Positions 8,365 to 16,747 of a stretch of 35,818 bases of DNA are shown here, piece after piece. The notes under the pieces were generated by a model, which had not been told where the DNA came from, did not search any database, and saw only the letters and a list, made by a program, of their open reading frames with translations. This DNA comes from Sphingopyxis sp. (GTDB taxonomy: Bacteria > Pseudomonadota > Alphaproteobacteria > Sphingomonadales > Sphingomonadaceae), in assembly GCA_017745175.1 (NCBI GenBank), contig JAGHZY010000041.1, forward strand, positions 1-35,818. The letters are read 5' to 3'. Both the position numbers and the translations under genes were made by a program. The first letter of the stretch is position 1. Every line of letters starts with the position of its first letter.

Positions 8365-8840
8365 TCATCCCGGACAGGCAGCGCCGGCGTGCCGTCAGGC
8401 GCGGCGAACGGACGTCTGAACGAAAAGGCCTCGGCCGTCGGGCCATTTTCCTCGAGCGCCGCGATTCGCGCCAGCCCTTCGGCAAGGGTCGGACGATGCC
8501 CCGCCGCGACCCACCACAGCGCCACGTGCGACTGCCCGTGGTCGAACCACTCCTTGCGCCGCCGCATGATCGCGAGGTGGTCGGGCGTCCGGTAGACATA
8601 GGCGGCGAGCGCATCGATATCGCGCCACACCGACATATTGGCAATGACATGCGGATCGTCGGTCACCGCCACGTCGGTCGCATTATTGCCGTCCCCCACC
8701 AACCGCCAGACAAAGCCGTCGGCCGCCTCGGCGACGGCGTTCACATGGTCGAGCGCGTCCATGAAATCGCGGTTGGCGACATGGTCGGCCGGCAGGCGAA
8801 AGCGGCTTATGTTGATCTGCGCCAGTTCGTAAGCCGCCAT
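8355..8840 (-). CDS. DUF3291 domain protein
   Basis: 161 residues matching the DUF3291 family, a dimeric ferredoxin-like fold related to antibiotic-biosynthesis monooxygenase-type proteins. Recognisable elements are the AQINI/SRF start, FMDALDHVNAVAE, and the VWRDIDALAAYVYRTPDHLAIMRRR segment followed by WFDHGQSHVALWWV. The function of the family is unknown. It is the first gene of a two-gene leftward unit with the asparaginase-like gene. A palindromic REP-like element lies immediately upstream, between it and lysS. Confidence 0.85.
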   Translation of the reverse strand: MAAYELAQINISRFRLPADHVANRDFMDALDHVNAVAEAADGFVWRLVGDGNNATDVAVTDDPHVIANMSVWRDIDALAAYVYRTPDHLAIMRRRKEWFDHGQSHVALWWVAAGHRPTLAEGLARIAALEENGPTAEAFSFRRPFAAPDGTPALPVRDECA

Positions 8841-8857
8841 GCCATGCTCCTCAGTTT

Positions 8858-8941
8858 CCCGTTCGCATCGAGCGAAGTCGAGACGCCCCTCGACCTTGCG
8901 CTATCCCGATGGGTGTCTCGACTTCGCTCGACACGAACGGG
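8858..8941. repeat. REP-like intergenic palindrome
   Basis: Two 31-base arms, 8858-8888 and 8911-8941, are inverted copies with 28 of 31 matches around a 22-base centre. The arms contain the core TCGAGCGAAGTCGAGA. This is the type of repetitive extragenic palindrome seen in many sphingomonad genomes. It lies between lysS and the DUF3291 gene, both leftward, so it may also act as a 3' stem-loop for lysS transcripts. Confidence 0.85.
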
Positions 8942-8955
8942 TTTTCAATATCGTT

Positions 8956-10557
8956 TCAGGCCAAAGCCTCGGCGATCAACCGACGCGTATTGTCGATGCC
9001 GAACAAGGCAATGAAGCTGCCCATCCGCGGCCCCGCGCCCGATCCGAGCAGGGTCTCGTAAAGCGCCTTGAACCAGTCGCGGAGGCTTTCGAACCCGTAC
9101 ACCTCATTCTTGCCGATCTCGTACACGATATTCTGGATATCGTCGGCCGAGGCATCGGCGGGCAATGCAGCGAGCTTGTCGTCGAGTTCCTTCAATGCCG
9201 CGCCTTCGCCGCCCTGCGGTTTGCGCCGCTGCAGCGTCGGTGCGACGAAGTCGCGGTTATACGCCATCGCATTGTCGATCAGCCGGTCGAGTTCGGGGTA
9301 GCTTTCCGCATCCGCGCCCGCAACATACTGGCCGAGGTAGCGCCAGATCTGCTCCTTCGACGCGTCGGCGCCCATCACCCCGACAAGGTTGAGGAGCAAC
9401 CCGAAGGTCACCGGCAATTCGGACGTCGGTACGCCCTGCCCGCGTGCGACATGGACATGATGCACGGGGTTGCCGAGCTTCTTGTCGCCGTCCTGCGCCG
9501 GATAATTGCCGCGCATCTGCAGATATTCATCGACCGCCTTGGGCACCACACCAATATGCAGCTGCTTCGCCGCCTTCGGCTCGCGGAAGGCGAAGAAAGC
9601 GAGGCTTTCCTCGCTGCCGTAGCTCAGCCATTCCTCGATCGAGAGGCCATTGCCCTTCGACTTCGAAATCTTCTCGCCCTTTTCGTCGAGGAACATCTCG
9701 TAGATCAGCCCCTCGGGCTTGCGCCCGCCGAGCGCCTTCGCGATCTTGCCCGACTGGACGCCGCTATCGGTCAGATCCTTGCCGTACATCTCGTAATCGA
9801 CGCCGAGCGCGACCCAGCGCATCGCCCAGTCGACCTTCCACTGCAACTTCGCGCCGCCGCCGAGGATCGAATGCGTGATCGTCTCGCCCTCATCCTCGAA
9901 AGCAACGAGGCCCGCGTCGGCATCGACAACGGTCACCGGCACCTGAAGGACGATGCCCGACTTCGGGCTGACCGGCAGGATCGGCGAATAGGTCGCCGCA
10001 CGCTCGGCGCGCAGCGTCGGCAGCATGATATCGAGAATGTCCTGATTGTGGCGCAGGACATTCTTCAGCGCGTCGTCGAAGGCGCCCGACCGGTAGCGTT
10101 CGGTCGAGCTGACGAATTCATATTCGAAGCCGAAACGGTCGAGAAATTCGCGCAGCATCGCATTGTTATGATGCGCAAAACTTTCATATTTTCCGAACGG
10201 ATCGGGGATCGCGGTCAGCGGCTTGCCGAGATATTCGCGAAGCATGTCGCCGTTCGGCACATTGTCGGGAACCTTGCGCAGCCCGTCCATGTCGTCGCTG
10301 AACGCGATCAACCGCGTCGGCGCGCCGCCGGTGAGCGCCTCATAGGCGCGGCGGACCATCGTCGTGCGCAAGACTTCGTTGAAGGTACCGATATGCGGCA
10401 GGCCCGAGGGGCCGTAACCGGTCTCGAAGATCACCGCCTCACCGCCCGGCTTGCCGTCCGGATAGCGTTTGACCAGCCTGCGCGCTTCCTCGAACGGCCA
10501 GGCCTTGGACGTTTGCGCGGGTTCGCGCAGCGAAGGGTGAAGGTGCAGGTCAGTCAT
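8956..10557 (-). CDS. lysS: Class I lysyl-tRNA synthetase
   Basis: 533 residues. It charges tRNA-Lys with lysine in the cytoplasm. This is the class I (archaeal-type) enzyme used by many alphaproteobacteria in place of the class II enzyme. The Rossmann fold signatures are present: HIGT at 55-58 (HIGH motif) and KISKS at 296-300 (KMSKS motif), followed by KGNGLSIEEW. The C-terminal alpha-helical anticodon-binding part ends in the conserved GxxNTRRLI-type tail. The length is normal for the family. The start ATG is 60 bases from the DUF4199 stop codon. Confidence 0.97.
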   Translation of the reverse strand: MTDLHLHPSLREPAQTSKAWPFEEARRLVKRYPDGKPGGEAVIFETGYGPSGLPHIGTFNEVLRTTMVRRAYEALTGGAPTRLIAFSDDMDGLRKVPDNVPNGDMLREYLGKPLTAIPDPFGKYESFAHHNNAMLREFLDRFGFEYEFVSSTERYRSGAFDDALKNVLRHNQDILDIMLPTLRAERAATYSPILPVSPKSGIVLQVPVTVVDADAGLVAFEDEGETITHSILGGGAKLQWKVDWAMRWVALGVDYEMYGKDLTDSGVQSGKIAKALGGRKPEGLIYEMFLDEKGEKISKSKGNGLSIEEWLSYGSEESLAFFAFREPKAAKQLHIGVVPKAVDEYLQMRGNYPAQDGDKKLGNPVHHVHVARGQGVPTSELPVTFGLLLNLVGVMGADASKEQIWRYLGQYVAGADAESYPELDRLIDNAMAYNRDFVAPTLQRRKPQGGEGAALKELDDKLAALPADASADDIQNIVYEIGKNEVYGFESLRDWFKALYETLLGSGAGPRMGSFIALFGIDNTRRLIAEALA

Positions 10558-10587
10558 GCCGCGCCCATAGCGGCAAGAAGCGGGGAT

Positions 10588-10611
10588 GGGAAGAAGACGG
10601 GCCTTCTTCCC
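10588..10611 (-). terminator. Terminator-like hairpin after the DUF4199 gene
   Basis: A perfect 9-bp stem (10588-10596 with 10603-10611) with a six-base loop begins 7 bases past the stop of the leftward DUF4199 gene. No T-run follows on the minus strand, so intrinsic termination would be weak. It may be an mRNA-protecting 3' hairpin instead. Confidence 0.45.
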
Positions 10612-10617
10612 GTGCGA

Positions 10618-11154
10618 TCATCCGCGCGGCTGCGTCGCGGGCAGGAAGCTGCTCCTGCGCAGCAGCGCCGCCGACACGATCGACACCAGCAGCGCGACGG
10701 GCAGTATCTCGGTCAGCGTCAGCGCCATGCGGAAGAGCGGATTTTTATATTGCTCCGCCATCGCGCCCATCTCGGCCGAAAATTTCGCGATTTCGGCCGC
10801 GGGCCTGCCGGCCGCGCGCATATCCTCGATGCTCTTCGCGATATAATCGGCCATGAAGGTCCCACCGGTCTGCCACATATAGAGTTCCCAGCCGAGGATG
10901 TAGAAAAGCGACGCGACAAGCCCGATGCCAAGGCCGACCCCGAACGCTTTCCGGAAGGTGATCACCCCGCCCAGATTGACGTCGCGGTAACGCTTCACGC
11001 CGATGAAGACAAAGGCCAGCGCGACCAGCATCGACAGATAACCGGCGACCATCCCCATCGCGCCATGATCGGTGACGAAGGTGATGTTGATGAACATGCC
11101 GATGGCGACAATGACGCCCGCGATGGCGCCATAGACTGCAATGATCCTGCCCAT
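10618..11154 (-). CDS. DUF4199 membrane protein
   Basis: 178 residues with four predicted transmembrane helices: about 4-25, 35-50, 65-90 and 145-165. The arrangement and the amphipathic middle stretch (SIEDMRAAG to EQYKNP) match the DUF4199 family, of unknown function. The start at 11154 has a GGGGAGA ribosome-binding site seven bases upstream; a longer frame to 11250 lacks one. A LuxR-type regulator gene lies upstream on the same strand, 99 bases away, a pairing that suggests the regulator and this membrane protein act together. Confidence 0.85.
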   Translation of the reverse strand: MGRIIAVYGAIAGVIVAIGMFINITFVTDHGAMGMVAGYLSMLVALAFVFIGVKRYRDVNLGGVITFRKAFGVGLGIGLVASLFYILGWELYMWQTGGTFMADYIAKSIEDMRAAGRPAAEIAKFSAEMGAMAEQYKNPLFRMALTLTEILPVALLVSIVSAALLRRSSFLPATQPRG

Positions 11155-11253
11155 GATCCTGTCTCCCCAAATGGTGAATGCCATCCGGGATGAACCGGAA
11201 CAACGGCCGAAATCTATCGCCCAAACGGGTGATTTGGCGGGTGCCGCCAAATT

Positions 11254-11673
11254 TTACGGCAGGATGTCGAGCGTTCGCGCCTTTTGAATCGCCTGCGTCC
11301 GGCTCGCGACGGCCAGCTTTTCATACACCCGCGCGACATGGGTCTTCACGGTATTCGGCGATATATCGAGCTCGCGCGCGATCATCTTGTTGGCGTGCCC
11401 TGCCGCGAGCATTTCCAGCACCTCGCATTCGCGCGCGCTGAGACCCAGCGCCGCGATCACCGCATCATTGCGCGCGAAGGGCTGACGCGGGCGCGCAGTC
11501 AGCCGGTTACCGACCCAAATGCCGAGCGCGACGCAGATTACCGCAATGCAGACGACGTAGAATTCGGTCGACCAGCGATGCACAAGATGTTTGTAGTTCA
11601 GCCACTCGAGCAGGAACGCCGCGGCGGCGAGACCGGTGCCGTAGAGGATGATCGGGCGGACCATCGCCCGCAT
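11254..11673 (-). CDS. Membrane-anchored LuxR-type HTH transcriptional regulator
   Basis: 139 residues. Two transmembrane helices at the N-terminus (about 6-23 and 37-57) are followed by a C-terminal LuxR-type helix-turn-helix (about 75-135) with LSARECEVLEMLAAGHANKMIA and SPNTVKTHVARVYEKL. There is no receiver or autoinducer-binding domain, so the sensor input must come through the membrane segment or a partner such as the DUF4199 protein downstream. The open frame extends further upstream to 11910 but that part is antisense to the PilZ gene; starts at 11673 or 11664 are both possible and neither has a good ribosome-binding site. Confidence 0.83.
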   Translation of the reverse strand: MRAMVRPIILYGTGLAAAAFLLEWLNYKHLVHRWSTEFYVVCIAVICVALGIWVGNRLTARPRQPFARNDAVIAALGLSARECEVLEMLAAGHANKMIARELDISPNTVKTHVARVYEKLAVASRTQAIQKARTLDILP

Positions 11674-11764
11674 AAACCATCGCCGGCCATCGCATGCAAG
11701 CTTGTCCCGACGCGGGGCGATATCGTTACCGGAAAATTTACCATGCGGGCGTAGCGTCCCGGAT

Positions 11765-12133
11765 ATGGACAATTTTTGCACTCCCGCGGCTCGCGGCCAC
11801 AAGCGCACTCCGGTGTCGATCGACGTCACCGTCAACGGTGTCCTCAACTTCGTCGACGGCCGGATCACCGATCTGTCGGAAGGCGGAGCGCGGATCGACG
11901 GCGCGAGCATGCCGGCGCGATCGCGCTGCGAAATCCATTATGGCGGACAGGTGATCTACGCGGTCGTCATGTGGTCGGAGTTCGACCGCATGGGTGTGCG
12001 CTTCCCCTATGAACTGACGCATGGGCCGCTCTACAACGCGCTGAAGCTTGCCCGGAACGCGCCGATGATCGAGCCCGCGCGGATTTTCCAGACGGCGCGT
12101 CCCCTCACCTTCGGACGTCGCGGACTCAGCTGA
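11765..12133 (+). CDS. Stand-alone PilZ domain protein
   Basis: 122 residues, a single PilZ c-di-GMP-binding domain with both motifs intact: RGHKR (RxxxR) at 10-14 and DLSEGG (DxSxxG) beginning near residue 36. It is expected to be a cytoplasmic c-di-GMP effector acting on an unknown partner. An in-frame ATG at 11648 would extend it by 39 residues but that part overlaps the divergent LuxR gene and resembles no domain. It is divergent from the LuxR/DUF4199 unit and ends 17 bases from the convergent NTF2-like gene. Confidence 0.87.
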   Translation: MDNFCTPAARGHKRTPVSIDVTVNGVLNFVDGRITDLSEGGARIDGASMPARSRCEIHYGGQVIYAVVMWSEFDRMGVRFPYELTHGPLYNALKLARNAPMIEPARIFQTARPLTFGRRGLS

Positions 12134-12150
12134 GGTCCCGGCGCCGCTTC

Positions 12151-12585
12151 TCAAAAGGGCGCGATTGCCACGCCCTCGCGCTCATTGTCCCAGATCATCG
12201 TCATGATTCGCCAGCCATCAGCCGGGTCCCTGAACAACTGGATCGAGTTGATGCCGCGCCGCTCGGGCAGGGCATCTTCGAGCGAAGCCCGCGCTTCATA
12301 GGCGCTCCAGACATGCGCGATATTCCCCAATATATCGATCCGCCGTCCGGTCTCGATCTCGAAAAAATCATTCCCGGCAAAGAAGGGCGTCGTGTCCCGC
12401 GCATAGTCGTCGAGGCTCATGTTCCGGAACGTCGCGCGTCCGTCCTCGCCGATCCATGTGCGAATCTGCCGCGCATCCGGATGGAAGCAATTGGCCTGTC
12501 GCGACCAGTCACGCGGGCCTTTCGGTCCGGAAATCATCGCATACATCTCGTCGATCACCGCACCGATCGCCTGTTCGTCGCTCAT
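12151..12585 (-). CDS. SnoaL-like/NTF2-fold protein
   Basis: 144 residues. The pattern of an N-terminal helix (AIGAVIDEMYAMISG), an acidic-aromatic middle and a C-terminal beta-sheet (INSIQLFRDPADGWRIMTMIWD) is typical of the NTF2-like/SnoaL superfamily of small cone-shaped domains. Members act as enzymes or ligand-binding proteins, so no function can be assigned. It converges on the PilZ gene and is divergent from the helicase gene. Confidence 0.75.
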   Translation of the reverse strand: MSDEQAIGAVIDEMYAMISGPKGPRDWSRQANCFHPDARQIRTWIGEDGRATFRNMSLDDYARDTTPFFAGNDFFEIETGRRIDILGNIAHVWSAYEARASLEDALPERRGINSIQLFRDPADGWRIMTMIWDNEREGVAIAPF

Positions 12586-12705
12586 TCGCAGCCTCCCTTC
12601 GTCCTCGCCAATCGAACCATCCCCGATTTCCCCGACATCACAAGAAGAAAGATGGAGCGCGCAGCGCGCCTTGTCGCGTTCGCCTTTTGTCCCTAGCTAG
12701 GGACG

Positions 12706-15453
12706 ATGGCGCCCGACCCGCTTACCCTGCCCGCGATCCATGCGAGCCATATCGGCATCTGGATCGCCGACGAGCACGGCCGCGTACAGCAGGTCGGGCG
12801 CGGCGAAGCGATCGCGGCGGTAGCGGCGACCCCGCATTTGCTCCTCAATGCGACGCTTGCGGGCGACCGGCTCGGCTATCCCGAGTTGTCGGGACTCGAC
12901 CTTCTCGAACTCTTCGCCTTCCTCTACCCCGCGCGCTTTGCCGTGCCGACGCCGGCGGGGATCGCCGCTGCCGTAGGGCTGACGCCGCCCGAAAACGAAG
13001 AGGATATCGCCGCCTTTCTGCCCAAGGCGGCCGCAGCGATGCTGGCGAGCCTCGACGATCCCCGCTGGCCCGAGCGCGAGGGCGCATGGCACGGCGTACA
13101 GGCGCTGGCGCGCCAGCGCTGGCCGTGGAGCCCGCTCGTCCAGCCGCGGCTGTCGCAACCCAACGCGAACGAACGCTGGCTGTTCGCGCGCCTGCCCGAA
13201 TGGGAGGAACAGCCGCCGCGCGGGACGCCGCGCCAGGTGACGATTAACGAAGACGATGTGTCGGCCCGCCTCGATCGCCTGACCGGCGACGGCGCCGAGC
13301 GCCGCCCGGGGCAGCAGGATTATGCCCGCGCCGCCGCCACGATCTTCAGCCCGCGCGAGCGCAAGGATGCGCCGCAGATGCTCGTCGCCGAGGCCGGCAC
13401 CGGCATCGGCAAGACGCTCGGCTATCTCGCGCCCGCCAAGCAATGGATCGACCAGTCGGCGGGCAGCGTGTGCATCTCGACCTTCACCAAGGCGCTGCAG
13501 CGCCAGTTGTCGCGCGAGACCGAGAAGCTCTATCCCGACGCCGAAACGCACCGCGAGAAGGTCGTCGTGCGCAAGGGGCGCGAAAATTACCTCTGCCTCC
13601 TCAATCTCGAGGATGCGTTGCAAGGCGGCTTTTCGGGCCGCGCGGCGATCCTCGCGCAGCTTGTCGCGCGCTGGGCCGCCTATTCGCGCGACGGCGACAT
13701 GATCGGCGGCGACCTGCCCGGCTGGCTCCCCGCGCTCTTCCGCCGCAACGGCACCACCGCGCTCACCGACCGGCGCGGCGAGTGCATCTATGCGGGCTGC
13801 CCGCATTTCCGCAAATGCTTCATCGAACATTCAGCGCGCGCGGCGACGCAGGCCGATATCGTCATTGCCAACCACGCGCTGACGATGGTGCAGGCCGCGC
13901 GCCCACGCGACGGCGGCGCACCGGCGACGCGGCTGATCTTCGACGAGGGCCATCATCTGTGGGATGCCGCCGATTCGATGTTCGCCGCAGCGCTGACGGG
14001 ACAGGAAGCCGTCGAAATCCGCCGCTGGGTGCTCGGCCCCGAGGGCAAGTCGCGCGGGCGGCGGCGCGGGCTCGCGGCACGGCTTGCCGACGTCGCGAGT
14101 TATGACGAGGCGGGCGACCGCGCGATCCAGGCCGCGATCGCCGCCGCCGCCGAGTTCCCCGGCGACGGCTGGCTCGGCCGCTTGTCGGAAAATGAACCGT
14201 GGGGCGCAATCGAGCGGCTGCTCGTCGCGGTCCGCGCGATGACCTATGCGCGCAGCATCGACACGCGCACCGCCGACACCGGCTACGGCCTCGAAACCGA
14301 GCTCGCCGACCCCGACCCCGAACTCGTCACGGCCGCGGCAAGCGCGAGCGACGCCATCGAGGCGCTGCTGCGCCCCCTGATGGCGCTCGGCAAAAGGCTC
14401 GAAGCCCTGATCGAGGATCCGCCCGACTGGCTCGACGGGCAGGCGCGTGCGCGTGTCGACGGCGCGCGGCACAGCCTCGGCACGCGGATCGATACGCTCG
14501 GCGGCTGGCTGTCGCTGCTCGGCCGCGTCGGCGGGCCCGCCGATCCCGATTTCGTCGACTGGCTCGCGGTCAACCGCTACGACGGGCGCGAATTCGACTG
14601 CGGCCTCCACCGCCACTGGCTCGATCCCGCGCGCCCGATCGCCGAGGTCGTCTATCGCCCGGCGCAGGGCGTGCTCGTCACTTCCGCGACCTTGCGGGGG
14701 GGCGGGCGCGGCGGCGCCAACGGAATTGGGAGCTGGACCGACGCCGATATCCGCACCGGCGCGCGCCACATGGATGGCGGGGTCCGGCATTTCGCGGTGC
14801 CGAGCCCGTTCGATTACGCGCGCCAGTCCGAAGTGCTGATCGTCACCGACCTTGCGCGCGGCGATCTTCCCGCCCTCGCCGGCGCGTATAGCCGCCTGAT
14901 CGAGGCCTCGGGCGGCGGCGCGCTTGGCCTGTTCAGCGCGATCCGGCGCCTGCGCATCGTCCATTCGCGCATCGCCGATCGGTTGGCGCGGGCGGGGCTG
15001 CCGCTCTTCGCGCAGCATGTCGATCCGCTCGACACCGGCACGCTGGTCGACATCTTTCGCGCCGACCCGCACGCCTCGCTGCTCGGCACCGATGCGCTGC
15101 GCGACGGTGTCGATGTGCCCGGCGACTCGCTGCGCCTTGTCGTAATGGAAGGCGTGCCCTGGCCGCGCCCGACGATCCTCCACGCGGCGCGGCGCGCGGC
15201 GCAGGGCGGCAGTGCCTATGACGATATGGTCATCCGCGCGCGCATCGGGCAGGCCTTCGGCCGTCTGATTCGCCGCGCCGACGATTTCGGCCAGTTCGTG
15301 ATGCTTTCGCCCAGCTTTCCCTCGCGGCTGCTCGAAGCCTTTCCCGAGGGTACCCCGATCCGCCGCCTGCCGCTCGACGAAGCGGTCAACCATGTCGCCG
15401 CAGCGAATGTCGAAAGGCGAAAAACCGCCTTTCCAGCCTTTTCACCGTCATAA
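12706..15453 (+). CDS. DinG/XPD-like ATP-dependent DNA helicase
   Basis: 915 residues, a superfamily 2 Fe-S helicase. The Walker A motif AEAGTGIGKT is at 228-237 and the DEAH-type box IFDEGHH near 411-417. Candidate 4Fe-4S ligands are C297, C360, C365 and C371, spaced as in the XPD/DinG family. The C-terminal half has LVTSATL, LLGTDALRDGVDVPG and GQAFGRLIRR helicase motifs. The first 200 residues are an N-terminal region not obviously a complete exonuclease. The protein probably unwinds structured DNA in replication or repair. No strong ribosome-binding site is seen ahead of the ATG at 12706. Confidence 0.92.
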   Translation: MAPDPLTLPAIHASHIGIWIADEHGRVQQVGRGEAIAAVAATPHLLLNATLAGDRLGYPELSGLDLLELFAFLYPARFAVPTPAGIAAAVGLTPPENEEDIAAFLPKAAAAMLASLDDPRWPEREGAWHGVQALARQRWPWSPLVQPRLSQPNANERWLFARLPEWEEQPPRGTPRQVTINEDDVSARLDRLTGDGAERRPGQQDYARAAATIFSPRERKDAPQMLVAEAGTGIGKTLGYLAPAKQWIDQSAGSVCISTFTKALQRQLSRETEKLYPDAETHREKVVVRKGRENYLCLLNLEDALQGGFSGRAAILAQLVARWAAYSRDGDMIGGDLPGWLPALFRRNGTTALTDRRGECIYAGCPHFRKCFIEHSARAATQADIVIANHALTMVQAARPRDGGAPATRLIFDEGHHLWDAADSMFAAALTGQEAVEIRRWVLGPEGKSRGRRRGLAARLADVASYDEAGDRAIQAAIAAAAEFPGDGWLGRLSENEPWGAIERLLVAVRAMTYARSIDTRTADTGYGLETELADPDPELVTAAASASDAIEALLRPLMALGKRLEALIEDPPDWLDGQARARVDGARHSLGTRIDTLGGWLSLLGRVGGPADPDFVDWLAVNRYDGREFDCGLHRHWLDPARPIAEVVYRPAQGVLVTSATLRGGGRGGANGIGSWTDADIRTGARHMDGGVRHFAVPSPFDYARQSEVLIVTDLARGDLPALAGAYSRLIEASGGGALGLFSAIRRLRIVHSRIADRLARAGLPLFAQHVDPLDTGTLVDIFRADPHASLLGTDALRDGVDVPGDSLRLVVMEGVPWPRPTILHAARRAAQGGSAYDDMVIRARIGQAFGRLIRRADDFGQFVMLSPSFPSRLLEAFPEGTPIRRLPLDEAVNHVAAANVERRKTAFPAFSPS

Positions 15454-15509
15454 GTTTCCGGCACAAGGCCCGCGAACGAGGCAAGAGCGCCGGAACGCGG
15501 GGAGAGATT

Positions 15510-16058
15510 TTGAAGACTTTGACCATCCTGCGCCACGCCAAATCGGGGTGGGACGTACAGGTCGAGCGCGATTTCGACCGGCCGATCAACAAGCGCGGGG
15601 CGCGGGGCGCCGAACTGATCGGGCAATGGCTGAAACGACAGAAGCTGCCCGTCGACCGCATCATCGCATCGCCCGCGGTGCGCGTGACCGAAACGCTCGA
15701 CATCTTCCAGCCCGCCGCCGGCCTCGACAGCCTCGAGCCGCACTGGGACCGGCGCATCTATCTCGCCTCGGCGGCGACGCTGATCGACGTGATCCGCGAC
15801 ACCGGCCGCGATGCGCAGAATCTGCTAATCTCGGGACATAATCCGGGACTCGAGGACCTCATCCTGATGCTCGTCCCCGAATCGCCGGCCGATGAACTCC
15901 GGGCGAAAGTCGAGGAAAAGCTGCCGACATCGGCGCTTGCGCGGCTCGAGCTCGACATCGCCGACTGGCACGGCCTCGACACCGGTATCGCGCGCTTCAC
16001 CGGCTTCATCCGCCCACGCGACCTCGATCCGGCGCTCGCGCCCGCAATGGACGACTAG
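15510..16058 (+). CDS. SixA-like histidine phosphatase
   Basis: 182 residues of the histidine phosphatase superfamily. The RHA signature with the catalytic H9 opens the protein (LRHAKSGWD), the conserved Arg is in SPAVRVTETL, and the second catalytic His is H110 in ISGHNPG. It resembles SixA, a phosphohistidine phosphatase of phosphorelay proteins, but could act on other phosphomonoesters. The start codon is TTG at 15510, chosen because a strong GGGGAGAG site lies just upstream and there is no ATG before the RHA motif. It ends 4 bases into the convergent TetR gene. Confidence 0.88.
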   Translation: MKTLTILRHAKSGWDVQVERDFDRPINKRGARGAELIGQWLKRQKLPVDRIIASPAVRVTETLDIFQPAAGLDSLEPHWDRRIYLASAATLIDVIRDTGRDAQNLLISGHNPGLEDLILMLVPESPADELRAKVEEKLPTSALARLELDIADWHGLDTGIARFTGFIRPRDLDPALAPAMDD

Positions 16059-16669
16059 GCGGCGCTTCGCCCAACCAAGGCGATAAGGATCGTGCGCAGT
16101 TCGGCACGCGCCTCGTCGTCGCCGATGTCGCCTGCGGCAGCCGCGTGCGACAGCGCGTTGGCGCTTCCCAGCATCGCCCACAGCGCCGCGGTTCCGATAC
16201 CTGCCGGCCCGGCAAAGGGCGCAAGGATGGCGCGACATTTGGCGATGAAGGCGAGCTGATAGTCTCGCTTGAGCCGTTCCATCTCGGGCGATCCGGCCAG
16301 CGCGGCAAGAATGCCCGGAATTTCCCGCCCCTGTCGCAGCACGCATTCGACATAGGAGTCGGCGATCACCGATGCCCTGGCTTCGAGCGTCGCATCGCCC
16401 GACGCGATCGCCGAATCCATGGTGGCGGTCTGGCGTTCGTCGAAGTCGCGGTAGAGCGCGGCGAGCAGCCCCTCGCGCGTCCCGAAATGGCCATAGACGA
16501 GCGGCTTGGTGATGCCCGCTTGTTCGGCAAGGCGGGCAAGCGACAGCGCGTCGGGACCGACCTCGCCGATCATTCGCCACGCGGTCGCGAGCAGCTGGTG
16601 ACGCCGCTCGTCGCGCGTCAGGCGCTGGCGTCCTAGTGGTTCCCGATCGGATGGCGGCGGACTTGACAT
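16055..16669 (-). CDS. TetR-family transcriptional regulator
   Basis: 204 residues. The N-terminal helix-turn-helix (about 15-65) has RDERRHQLLATAWRMIGEVG, ITKPLVYGHFGTREGLLAALY, typical of TetR. The remainder is helical ligand-binding domain. It is divergent from an NAD(P)H oxidoreductase gene with a 31-bp palindrome between, so it very likely represses that gene and itself. The ATG at 16669 was chosen over a distant upstream start inside the palindrome region. A TATAAT-like sequence on the minus strand lies directly before this ATG, so the transcript could be nearly leaderless or the true start slightly different. Confidence 0.9.
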   Translation of the reverse strand: MSSPPPSDREPLGRQRLTRDERRHQLLATAWRMIGEVGPDALSLARLAEQAGITKPLVYGHFGTREGLLAALYRDFDERQTATMDSAIASGDATLEARASVIADSYVECVLRQGREIPGILAALAGSPEMERLKRDYQLAFIAKCRAILAPFAGPAGIGTAALWAMLGSANALSHAAAAGDIGDDEARAELRTILIALVGRSAA

Positions 16670-16672
16670 ATT

Positions 16673-16703
16673 ATATACCTTTAGTAACTTACTAAAAGTA
16701 TAT
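16673..16703. promoter_or_regulatory. 31-bp palindromic operator between TetR and oxidoreductase genes
   Basis: The sequence from 16673 to 16703 reads almost the same on both strands: the arms ATATAC and TTTAGTAA match perfectly, with only the seventh position and the central base (16688) differing. It overlaps an AT-rich stretch with -10-like hexamers in a GC-rich genome and sits three bases from the TetR start codon. A TetR dimer, or pair of dimers, is the expected ligand. Confidence 0.85.
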
Positions 16704-16747
16704 AGCGTCCCCCTCCCCTGCACAAGCTGCCATGAAAGGCAAACCCG

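Noticed and set aside
8839..11193. 784-codon open frame on the plus strand covering lysS and the DUF4199 gene
   Set aside because: The minus strand carries lysS with HIGT and KISKS motifs; this frame has none.
13831..15393. 520-codon minus-strand frame inside the helicase gene
   Set aside because: Antisense shadow of an intact Fe-S helicase.
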